Shown: piece after piece, positions 36,767 through 47,000 of the stretch
Position numbering within the stretch: the first letter of the stretch is position 1
Layout of the letters: each line of letters starts with the position of its first letter
Source of the DNA: Chenopodium formosanum
Lineage: Eukaryota; Streptophyta; Magnoliopsida; Caryophyllales; Amaranthaceae
Length of the DNA stretch: 64,000 bases
NCBI GenBank assembly: GCA_024500155.1
Contig: CM044867.1
Location: 25,865,632-25,929,631 of the forward strand
Direction of reading: 5' to 3'
The notes under the pieces: model-generated
Database searches by the model: none
Told to the model about the DNA's origin: nothing
Seen by the model: the letters and a program-made list of their open reading frames with translations, nothing else
Made by a program: the position numbers and the translations under genes

Positions 36767-36786
36767 AATCTACCCCTCTTAAAAGA
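36767..36786 (-). other. Polypurine tract and 3' LTR start of the inverted gypsy segment
   Basis: On the minus strand the sequence reads TTTTAAGAGGGGTAGAT followed by TGTAATCCCCCG, with the LTR starting at 36767. A purine run directly before TG marks the plus-strand priming site of LTR retrotransposons. Upstream GACGAAACTTC words are typical of the 3' end of plant gypsy internal regions. Confidence 0.75.
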
Positions 36787-37059
36787 AGTTTCGTCCCGAA
36801 ACTTAGCACAAAATCCCTTAAATTGCAAAACTTTTACATAAAGCCATTTCAAAATTTTCAAAATTATCTTGTTGGAATTTCAATTGTGTTATAATATCGA
36901 CACTGGTACGGTAGTACCTTATCACCATTTATGTAATTCTCTAGATGCGTTAATATTAAAATAGTTATGAAAAGCATAAAAACACCATAAAATACGGCAA
37001 AAAGTGCGAAATTATACGCATTCTACCCCCTTAAAGAACAAGAGTTACTCCCTCGTAAC

Positions 37060-37445
37060 TCACCTCATTAAATAACTCAGGATATCTCTTTCTCATATCA
37101 TCCTCGGCCTCCTAAGGGGCTCATGTTCTTCCTCACTTTTTGAGTATACCAAAATATCATCAATGAAAACAACCACAAACTTATCCAAATACTCATGGAA
37201 TACTCGATTCATCAAGTCCTTAAAGATTGCAGGTGCATTGGTCAACCCAAAAGGCATAACTGTAAACTCATAGTGCTCAACTCTACTCCTAAAAGCAGTC
37301 TTAGGTATTCCTTATCAGCCACTCTTAATTGATGATACCCGAACGTAAATCAATCTTAAAACAACACACTAGCTCCCTTCAATTGATCAAACAAATCATC
37401 AATCCTGGGTAGTGGGTACTTATTCTTTATTGTCACATTATTTCA
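37060..37445 (-). pseudogene. Ty3/gypsy reverse transcriptase fragment
   Basis: Minus-strand reading gives recognisable RT blocks with frame damage: KNKYPLPRIDDLFDQLKGA near 37435-37380, a degenerate KIDLRSGYHQL region near 37345, MPFGLTNAPA near 37258-37229, and the catalytic box FVVVFIDDILVYSK with FIDD at 37167-37156. Only the finger and palm parts remain. RNase H and integrase are missing between here and the polypurine tract. Relic only. Confidence 0.85.
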
Positions 37446-38303
37446 ACTCCTTATAATTAATATAAAATTAATTATGTTTAAAATTAATTAAGCATAAATA
37501 TATGTTTTTATTGAAGTTTTAAGAGGTTTTTCATCATATTATATTGTTGGAAATTACTTGGGTTATAATATTAATTGTTAGTTGTTTTCTAGGAAGTGAT
37601 CATTCCCTAGGAGAATTTTAAGTGATTAAAAGTGGCACAAAAAAATTGTTTATACGAGGTACGTACATGTCTACTTCGTTATAAGTAGTATCATGTTAGT
37701 TACCAAAAGGAAAGAACTTAGTTTCATGATTAGGGAACACTTGGATGGAAATCGTTTGGTTACACATTGATTTAATTCATGTGCTTATGTATTATGAGAC
37801 ATGTTTTGGTGAATGTAGTTTCGAACTACATAGTCAGTGAGCTAATTATATTATAAAATATTATATATTACTTCATTGTATATTTGATAATTGGTGATTA
37901 CTCAGCTTTTTGCTGACGTGTGTGCATTTGTTTGTTATGTTGTGCTACTTGTGTTTGTGGCCATGTTTTTTTTCTTATGATGGCCCTGCGACGATCTATT
38001 TTGAAATTTGTCCTTAATGGTGAGCAGACAAGATTGTTTTAGCAGGTTGATCAGGTGATTGTAGCTAAAGGAGCTCAAGTGTTTCGATTAATTTGTTATA
38101 ACAAGTTTGTAAAGTTGTATAAATAGCTCACTTAGATTATTGGGTTGTATAGTTGGGATTTTATAAGCCTTAACACTTAAAAGGTTGTCGAGTGTGCGGT
38201 GATACCTCCGATTTAGGTGAATGCTTCCGCAATTTTATTTAAAGGTTGTTTATTTTTCCTTTATTTATTGTTTATTATTGGTTAGTAAATCGGGGGTGTT
38301 ACA

Positions 38304-39529
38304 CAACAGCCATCATATGGGCAATATTCTTCAAATAGATCTTAAATCTAACACATTCCATTGTTAATCTTAATTTCAGTTTTGATTGGTTGCTTTAAAT
38401 ACATGATTTTTTTTTTTACTACCTTATAGAAAGATGGTTTAAATTTCAAATCACACAAAACTGAAAAACAAAAATTAATATCCAAACCTATATAATGAGC
38501 ACATCGATCAAAGGAAGAAGACGCAATTTTAGAATACAAAGATATATAATGAGCAAATCGATTTGAGGTAAAAGACGCAATTTTTATTTAATTTTCTTCT
38601 CATAAACATTGTTTGATACGTAGAACACAAGTGTGAATTTTGTGATCTGTTTATAGCTCATGAATTAACTTATGTGTACTTTGGTTATTACCTTAAAAAA
38701 GAAAGTTTATTGGGTTTGACGAATGACCATATGTATTTTGGATATTGTAAAAATTCCAACTTTATGATTTTTTCGACGTGGAGTTGAAGGAAACCAACAT
38801 TTTGATTTTATTTTGAGATAATCATGTCAACAAAAAAATTTGAACGAATCTGATCTTATTTTAAAAAAGAAAGACTTAAAGTATTTCCTTAAAAAAAAGT
38901 AAGATAGATTTAAAATCATAAACCTTAATTAAATTATTGTATTTTCCTAATTTTATATTTTTTGAGGGAAAGTACGTAAGTTATTATCCTAAGATTTTGT
39001 TAATATTCTATTAACCAATTGAGTGAAAAAATAACAAAATCTCAAAAATTTGAGGGAAAGTAAATCAGCTATTATCCTAAGATTTATTAATATTCTATTC
39101 ACCAAATTTTATCCTCTATTTAAATTCATTTTACACGATTGTTTATCAATTGCATTATTAAAGATATATATTACTATAATTCTAGGCGTTATAAAAATCA
39201 ATAATTTTACAAAATCATAAGATATGTCGACAAAATCAATAAGATATATATTATAATATTTAGAAAATATTAAAATATAATCTTTTGAAATTTGAAAATT
39301 ATACTGATTTTAAAATCTTCTACACAATAAAAATAAGATACGAAATTAGGAAACTATCCTTATTATAATTGGTGATTGAAATGTTTTTTAAATAATATTT
39401 CTAATGTTACAAGATGTCCTAAAAGATATTGATTCCATAGTATTTTTTATATATATAATCATTAAAATAGATTCATTTTAATTTTTGTACATGTTTAGCT
39501 ACAAATATATTGCAAAGGTCGTAAAGTAC
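38304..39529. other. AT-rich core of the long-inverted-repeat element, no gene
   Basis: No transposase motif in any frame. A direct-orientation echo of the arm sequence (GAATGACCATATGTATTTTGGA near 38720) suggests an internal duplication of the arm. Two similar phrases, AGGGAAAGTA-TTATCCTAAGATTT, recur near 38965 and 39055. Confidence 0.45.
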
Positions 39530-40314
39530 TTTAAAATAATTGGTAATTTCCAACATAACGTATGGTCATAATCGTTTAATATTTAAAATGTATGTAATAG
39601 GTAATGTCCTATCCGTATGTGGGTAAATTCCTTAAACACAAACACGATTTGTAATTCGGTCTCCTTTTTTTTTGATCAAACAAGAAAAATTATACGTTTT
39701 CTAATCAGATTATCTTGAAGAACGTAGATTACCGAATTACTTCAAATTTTTTGTGATTGAATACATAAATTAGTTGTTTTTGCAACCATTGATTGATATT
39801 GTACCAGTGAAATCTATTTTTGTAGAATTAAAAATCTACGCCATTATGCTTTATAACCCCGAATTTTGCAAATTCGGTTGTTGAACAAAGTTGAAGGACA
39901 TTGAAGAATGTGAAGAATGTCGGTGAATAATGCAATGACGACGCACGACAGTAGATCTTAACTTATAGAGAAATTTGTCTATTGTTGAACAAAATGGACA
40001 TTGAAGAATGTCGATGAGTAATGATGAACTATGAAGAACATTGATGAACAATTTTTTTGATTTTGTTTGTTTGTTTTTTTTTTTTTTAATTTAATATTTT
40101 ATTTATTTAAATAAAAATTGAATTTAATAAATTATTTTCGAAAGTTATAAAATTATTTTTGGAAATACAGTAATTAAATTTTGGAAAATAAAAAAAGAAT
40201 TAAAAAAGGAAATAACTAAAAATAAGGTTTGACCAAGGTAAAGAAAAAATAATAATAAATTAGCCAATGATAATTCAGTATAATGATGGTCCAAATAAAG
40301 TGGACCATAGTAGA

Positions 40315-41029
40315 ATTTTCGAATGATTTATTATAGCTTAGGATTTAGGATTTTGTTAAAATAAAGGGAAAAAAAAGAATTTGTATATATTGGGCTTTTT
40401 TTTTTCCTTTTTAATTTGCTTCTTAACAATGTTTGGATTAGATTCTAAGGGGGCCAAGCCCACATCAGCCTCTTAGAAGATCCGCCTTTGATAATAGATA
40501 TACAAGTACTTGAAGTATGGTAGTCCTCTTGAATATATTCAAGTTAAGAAAAAGGTACGTACTTCAGAGTGTTTTGATCAAGAAAAAGCTTCAAGACTAG
40601 AATTGGAATTTATCTTAGTCTGATCGTTGTAAGTGTGCATGATTAGTTGTTTAGATTGGTGAAATGTTTTCTCATAAAGGAGTTAAGTGTTGTGAGTATA
40701 GTTCAAAAGTTACTTAGGACACTACCATTCCGAAAACGGAATAAAAAGTTTGTTTACCTATAAATTTCAGTTGCACTAAATTATTGTGTTTATTCATATC
40801 AAAATCTAAACGATTTTTGTTCAGCTTGGTTTCAGATCGATTAAGTCAGATTTTTGACACTTGTAATTCCTTATACAAAAATGATACAATATCCTTTTTA
40901 AGCTTATTCTATGCAAAAAACTATCATGGTTGCTAAATACAACCTTTATCTACTCTAATACACCCTCATAAAAAACCAATTATGCCCCTCCTTCATTCCT
41001 TCCTTGATGTGAAAGGAATGGTGTCCTTC
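40315..41029. other. AT-rich intergenic sequence, nothing recognised
   Basis: No gene or bounded element that I can support. Confidence 0.4.
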
Positions 41030-42180
41030 GAACAAGTGTATTATTCTGATAGCGGGTTCAGAATTATTAGAAAGCTAATATATTCAGTAAGGTCAAGTGA
41101 TCGGAATGCCTGGGTGGAGGCCGCTTCCGATCAGTAATATCAATATAATTAGTATTACAGCTTAATCTTGACTGAACCCTTCGGATCACACCCAAGCAAA
41201 TATATGCGAACCAACTCGACGAATTAATTCGAAAGAAATTAATTCGTCGCCTGAGTGTTAAATATTTAGACGTCGGTAATTCGAGCTTAGAGCGTCAAAA
41301 CCGATCGTCGGAAGTCGAGTCTAAAATGATAAAAGACGAGACGCGCAAGATAATAATAAATCGACCATATTCCCGAAAATACCCCTAGCATCGGAGTGCC
41401 CCGAGCATCCGAATGCTAGGGGCAAGACGAGCTAGCACACCGTGCTAGCAGCCGCGGCTAGGCACAGCAGCAGCTGGTGCGGGCCGGGCTCGGGCTTGGG
41501 TCGTGGCTTGGCTCGGGCCATAGGGCCATGAATAAAGGGGAAGCTTGGAATATGGGAGTAAGTGGGAGAGGACATGTGGCACAAGGAGAGTATTGAGTGG
41601 GGAGCAAGTATGGTCCCCTACTCTCCATGTGGTCCTCACCAACCCATCTCACATGGTGATGCCACTTGTAGATTTATTATTAGTTTGCAATTTTAATTTA
41701 ATTTAGCTTTAAATTAATTTGTGGAATTTCATGATCCCACATTGATGAGATAGAAATTCTCACTCATACTTTCTCTCTAAATACCAACCTTGGGATTTGG
41801 AGTAAAGTGCTTGAGTGGGAGTTAAAAAGAGCGTTCCATAATTTTTGGAAAAACTCTTAAACTCACATAACACTCGGGTTTAGGTCGGACCTTGCTAACC
41901 CCAAGGTAGTAGACCTTAAAGTTGTGTTCGCCCATTTGTGGGTGGATACCGTCGGAGGCGCGGCGCTTGACGTGTTAGTAGCTTTCAAGTAAGAGCCCCG
42001 GGTTTTGGGTGAAGCTCGCTTCGAGGGTAAGATTTGTTATCTTTTCTTTGTGAATATTTATTTATGCTTTGTGATTTTAATTATTGCGAGTGGTTCCTCG
42101 GGAGGGGTTGTTTCCGCGGTGAGTCGGACTCACCAAATCCCAACATGATGTTCCCCTCCCTCTCCTGTAAAATCCCAAAA
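41030..42180. repeat. GC-richer block of unknown nature, possibly an LTR or TRIM
   Basis: Contrasts with the AT-rich surroundings. It contains short palindromes (GACGAATTAATTCG...CGAATTAATTCGTC; TAGCATCGGAGTGCCCCGAGCATCCGAATGCTA) and runs such as GGGCCGGGCTCGGGCTTGGG near 41480. A long non-coding leader-like 3' half follows (CTCTAAATACC near 41797, then repeated AAGGTAGTAGACC and CTCGCTTCGAGGG). Overlapping minus-strand open frames near 41445-41652 are short and Pro-rich, and not supported as genes. The layout (GC-rich body, TATA-like site, leader) resembles a retroelement LTR, but no matching second copy or target duplication was found. Confidence 0.35.
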
Positions 42181-42739
42181 ACCCAATTCGCCTTTCGGAA
42201 ATCCAATTCAATTGAGTAATCAAATTCAATGAGCAACAAAAAGTATATCTAATACGAAGTACGTCAAATATACGAACCTAATTCTATTAGCAAAGACATT
42301 TTATTCATCTCAATGTCCATTTAGAAAAACCCAATTTCACTCAATTGAAGCAACGCAAACATAATAGCTACAGTAGTTAATTAGCTACAATTAATATGGG
42401 AATATAATTTATATATTTGTTAACTTAATTATAATTTGATATGAACCAACCACCGTATATTGTTGTAGGAGCAGCCAACAAGGTAGAGTTCATATTGATC
42501 AATTATGTTTCATTCATCGAGAACAATCTTGCACATTATTTTGAAAATGTTATGTGAAATTGACAAGATTATTTTGTTCAATTTATATGAAATAGAGTAT
42601 AGAATTATGTTCAATTTGTGCGAGGTAGAGTATAATGTTTGTTCAATACGCATGAAATGTTTATGTTGATTTTGTTTAATCTAACCGAAACAGATCTATC
42701 TAACTTAATCATTTTACACAATATCTACTCAATTTAAAA

Positions 42740-42786
<47 letters not shown>

Positions 42787-43255
42787 CCTTCCATCAATTC
42801 AAAGGTCTTCCATATCAAAGTAATCATCTGTGTTTCTTTCAAAAAAAAAAAGTAATCATCTGTGCAATCTTAATTACTGAGCATTTTACAAATTGATTTT
42901 GGTACTTGTGTGAACAAAATATAAAGTTTTAGTAAGAATTTAGAGAGAGAGGAGAAGGGAACTAAAAAATTTAAGTTTTGTAGGGTTGAAAATGAGGGAT
43001 AAAAGGGTTACGTTAAGTAAATTTAGGCTGCGTTTAGTAATTCCCAAAACTATAGATGTCCTCCCAATTTTTATTTTTATTTTTTTTTTTTCTTCTCAAT
43101 AGATTAGGAAACTTAATTTTTAGTTCTTCTATTTTTATTCATTTTCCATTATATTTTATTAGACTCCGTAACTTGAGTTACTATCAAAGAAAAAATAACA
43201 AAATTTCTTTTAGGAAAATTAGGGCCATCAATCCATCATATTGGTTTTACCAAAG
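42181..43255. other. AT-rich intergenic sequence with an (AAAT)n microsatellite
   Basis: No gene. It contains the tetranucleotide array at 42738-42786. Confidence 0.4.
42738..42786. repeat. (AAAT)n microsatellite
   Basis: About twelve uninterrupted AAAT units. Confidence 0.92.
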
Positions 43256-43258
43256 GTA

Positions 43259-43531
43259 CTCCCTTCTTTTTAAAATGATCTTCTCACTTAGAATCCTGTG
43301 TATAAATTAAGGAAAGGAAAGAATCTTGAAATAAAGTACATTTGGACCATTAACATACTGTGAGACCATCCTTTTTTGGAATCAAGTACATCTATACATT
43401 CAGACCACTTATTATTTTGAAATAAAGTACATTAAGATCTTTTATTTTTATTTTTTTTATTGGGATTTGGGACCATTAAAATGAGCGTAATATGGGAAAA
43501 TAATGAGAATATCATTTTGAAACAAAGGAAG
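43259..43531. mobile_element. Degenerate Stowaway-like MITE, about 273 bp
   Basis: Left CTCCCTTCTTTTTAAAATGA after TA (43257-43258). The complement of the right end reads CTTCCTTTGTTTCAAAATGA. The right-hand TA is altered to AA. Interior words such as AATAAAGTACAT recur. It lies just downstream of the 3' end of the minus-strand gene. Confidence 0.5.
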
Positions 43532-43601
43532 AACCATTTTGTGTATCCATTTCATACCACATTTGAATCAAATACCATCCCATGTAAAGATGTACTGTAA
43601 C

Positions 43602-43634
43602 CTTGACTTAGACTTAGACTTAGACTTAGACTAA
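43602..43634. repeat. (GACTTA)n hexanucleotide array
   Basis: About five copies of GACTTA in direct tandem. Confidence 0.85.
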
Positions 43635-44019
43635 TAGTAAAGTAGTAATCTACTTGAGTACAAAATTCCAAATGCGAATTACTTAGAACTTGTTTGCTTC
43701 AACTTTCAAAAATATCTAAAAATATCAATCTTGATAAATAAATGTTTGTTTTAATTGGTTAAACACAATAACTACTAACATACATGAGAAAACACATGAA
43801 AGGAACAAATCCATTGTATTATTGTTACTACGTATGTTTTACTTACCCCTTTCTAAGATCAGATTTGCTCAGATATTACTCAATACGTACTAACATATAA
43901 TACACCAACCAATGAAGGAGACAAGGGGGAGAATTGGACGCAGATAATACTGTTGCATGATACGTATCCAAATATTATGATCTTTCACATCTTTTGGAGC
44001 AAATCAGTGAATCGTTTGC

Positions 44020-47000
44020 CTACCCAGAATCTGATTGCCTTGCAGACTGCATACACAAAACACACACCCATGAGTGTACGCCAAGAGATAATAACCATAG
44101 TGAGAAAATGGATAACAGAAAGGATGTTACAATGTCGTAGACACAAGGCTTACCAGCATCTCATGATCTCCCTTAATCTCTTCGATCAGCTCCTCTAATG
44201 GTTTATTGGAACTGTTGGGAACATGGGCAGCGAATACAGCATTCTCTAGACCTGCAAGGAAATGGGACAAGAGTTTTCAAATATAAAAACGAAAACATTT
44301 TCATTAGTCTCTCAGTCGCCCTTGGTGTGAAATCAGTTGTCTCATGATAAAGACTAGAGAGATAATTTATATGCACTATACATTAATTTTCATTATCAGG
44401 ATATGGTCCTATGACATATGATCACACTTAAGATCACGAAACAATTTATTGCTACAGCTTGAAAACTGAAAGAAAGCTGACATTATCTTCCAGCTGACAA
44501 GATATAGGAATAGTTTTTGAGTCGTGCAATACCAGATTCTTCAAAGGCATCTATGAACATCATCATCTCCTCCCCAGTAAGTCCAGAAAGAAAGCATATC
44601 CGCTGTACTGATTTTGCAATCTGTAGAAAACTAAGCTTCATGAGGTACTGAAATTTCCAATTGCATCCAGCAGTTCAGCAGCTACAGATTCAGAACAAGA
44701 ACAAATTTACAAATGATATCGAAAAAAATTTATTCTAAAATCGCCAGTCACTCCTTGTCAGCAACACATCTTTAAGAGATTTCTTTTAATCACTAAGAAA
44801 TAAAAGTTACTTAAAATCTCAAATCATACAATTTTTAAAACAACTCACACCACCTTATTATTGTCCTATGACGATCAAGTTAAAAGATAAGGTATGACAC
44901 ATCACATACAACAAATGATTTATACTTTATTCAATCATTTTATTTTATTTTTTTTGCCCTTTTTGCATCAATGAAGTGTTCAAAGACTCAATGTAAAATA
45001 TGCTCCTGTTGCACAAATTAACTTATGTTCTTTATGTAAGAAAACTGCATTGACATAGAAGATTTTATTGATTCTAAACCTCTTTTGACATTATATCTTG
45101 ACTCTTTTAAGATGATTGTCATTATGGATATTAGCACAACAGAACCAATTTTTTTCTTTATTACTTAGTTGCTCGTGCATAAGTGAATTTTGGATTTTGA
45201 TGGCTGATGCCTATCTATTAGTGATGTCAATGCAAAAGTAAATGATGAAGCTCAATATGGGTTAAACAGAAGAATAGAATAATAAGAGTAGAAGGGAATT
45301 GCAGAAGTATACACTTTTCTCTCATCAGACCAGCTAGCTGTAGAAAAGGGCGGACATAAGAATTCCTGTTTCTTTTTCTCCTCTCACTGTTTTCCCACAC
45401 CCTCCCTGTTAGATTTCATTTTTCGATTTATGTCGACTTTAAGGAAACAAGCCCAAACTACGCTGGAGTTTGACCAAGTGGGCTTAATATTGAGACACAT
45501 TAACCCAAACTATACATGGCTTCAAGCCCCGTGTTAATTACAAATTCAACTTTCAAGTCTCAAGATTGAGTTTGGTGCCAAGGAAGAACAGAATAAAGAA
45601 AACTGCTATGAGTGGGAGACTAGGTTGCACTGATACGGATACGGGGACAAAAACGGGTACGGATACGGGGACGGGATACGGCAATTTTTTTTTTTCAAAA
45701 TACGGGTACGGCTCGGATACGGAAAAAAAAAATCAGCAAAATATAAATCCAATAAAAAAAAAAAAAATATTACCATACCCACTACCAACATTTTGAGACT
45801 ACATTCAACTGCACAATGTAAAAAAAAAAAAATTACCTACTGACATTCTCATTTAATGTCACTACAATTCACTATATTATCAACAACAAATAAAACAATT
45901 AAAAAAGAAAACAAAAGACTTACAGAAAGAAAGAAAGAAGAGAGTCAGAACGAAAGAAAGAACTCAGAAAAGCAGGATGCCTCGCAGGTGGGTCTCCAGC
46001 GAAGAAGAAGGTGGGTCTCCGGCGCCGCCTTGAACCAGGCGTCGGTTGTTGCAGCCTCCATGTGAGTCTCCGGGTCGCCGCCGTCAATCAAATCGCACAG
46101 GGAAGGAGAAGATGAAGGAGTTCGAAGTTTTAGGGTTTGTGAGAATTGGGGGAAATCGAGTATGAGATAAGTTTTGTTCTGATTTGGGGTTTTTTTAAAA
46201 AAAAAAATTGGGCTGGGCTTCTTGGGTACGGCGGAATTTTGGATTTCCTGTACCCGAAACGTATCCGATCAAGACCCTAGCCGTCCCCAAAATGACGTGC
46301 CGTACCACTTTTGATGGGGACGGATTGGGGACGTATCCTAGCCGTCCCCGTCGCGTACCCGTCTCCGAGACGTTTCGGGTACGGGAGACGGCAGCCCAGA
46401 GCCGTACCCGTGCATCATTGGTGGGAGATAACTGCCACACCACGACGCATAACTGCCATCAAATCACTCTATATAAGCAGCAAGGATCGTCAGAAGAGAG
46501 AACAATCAATAACACAATCAAACAACTGCACTTTACATATCTGTAAGCATTTTAGTTTCCTTAGTTAGCATTCTAAGCTGAGTAGCCTAGGTTAGAGTAG
46601 ATCTAAGCAATAGCGATAGCATGTTATGAACATTCTTGGAGCAAGTAGCAAACATCTGATTGTGTTTAACCCATGGAGGTAACTCTCCCTCCTTGTTCTT
46701 AACGCAATTGTCAGCCTGTTTTACTTAAATTACTAACTTGTAATGTGTTCTAATTTAATGATCAAATAATGTCTTTGAATTCATTGTTGTTTTGATAATT
46801 TTATATAACTCGTACTCTATCAAGGCCATAAACTAAAAGGTCAGCAGTTTTCAAGGGTAAACCACATAAGCTATTCTTGCCTATCGCAAGGGTATCGTTG
46901 ACTTGTATGCATTTTTGCTTCAACACTACCACAGATTAGTTTTCACCACAAGAGGGTTGAATTTCAACGACCACAACCATCACTAGGCATGATGAAGTGT

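Larger units (their letters stand above)
34942..38303 (+). mobile_element. Ty3/gypsy LTR split by an inverted LTR + reverse transcriptase segment
   Basis: Plus-strand LTR left part 34942-35842 (starts TGTAATCCCC; TATAAATACC promoter-like site near 35211) and right part about 37511-38303 (ends GGGGGTGTTACA) are the two halves of an LTR homologous to the solo LTR at 28166. Flanking pentamers are CAACG (34937-34941) and CAACA (38304-38308), a 4/5 match to a target duplication. Between them, 35843-37510 is in reverse orientation: an inverted copy of the LTR left half, then its LTR start, a polypurine tract and a reverse transcriptase fragment. The inverted segment is bounded on both sides by the same 26-bp sequence in opposite orientation (AAAAACATATATTTATGC...). 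Confidence 0.7.
32928..40314. mobile_element. Long-terminal-inverted-repeat element, Mutator-like, with nested insertions
   Basis: The left end TCTACTGTGGTCCACTTTAT and the complement of the right end TCTACTATGGTCCACTTTAT open inverted arms that remain matchable inward: GGACCATCA-TATACTGAATTATCATTG, GTTCATCAATGTTCTTCAT, AATAGGACATTACCTAT and TATGACCATACGTTA occur in mirrored order and orientation. The arms run about 32928-33900 and 39530-40314. After removing the 234-bp Stowaway in the left arm they are of similar length (about 0.75 kb). Arms of this size are typical of Mutator-like elements. The core holds a rearranged gypsy piece (34942-38303) and no transposase. A 9-bp target duplication could not be confirmed. 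Confidence 0.65.

Noticed and set aside
41445..41652. Overlapping minus-strand open frames in the GC-richer block
   Set aside because: Short, low-complexity and overlapping, with no domain; they follow from base composition.
46208..46568. Open frames at the right side of the GATACGGGTACGG element
   Set aside because: Overlapping frames on both strands driven by the TACGGG/CCGTAC repeats, and they lie inside intron 5 of the minus-strand gene.
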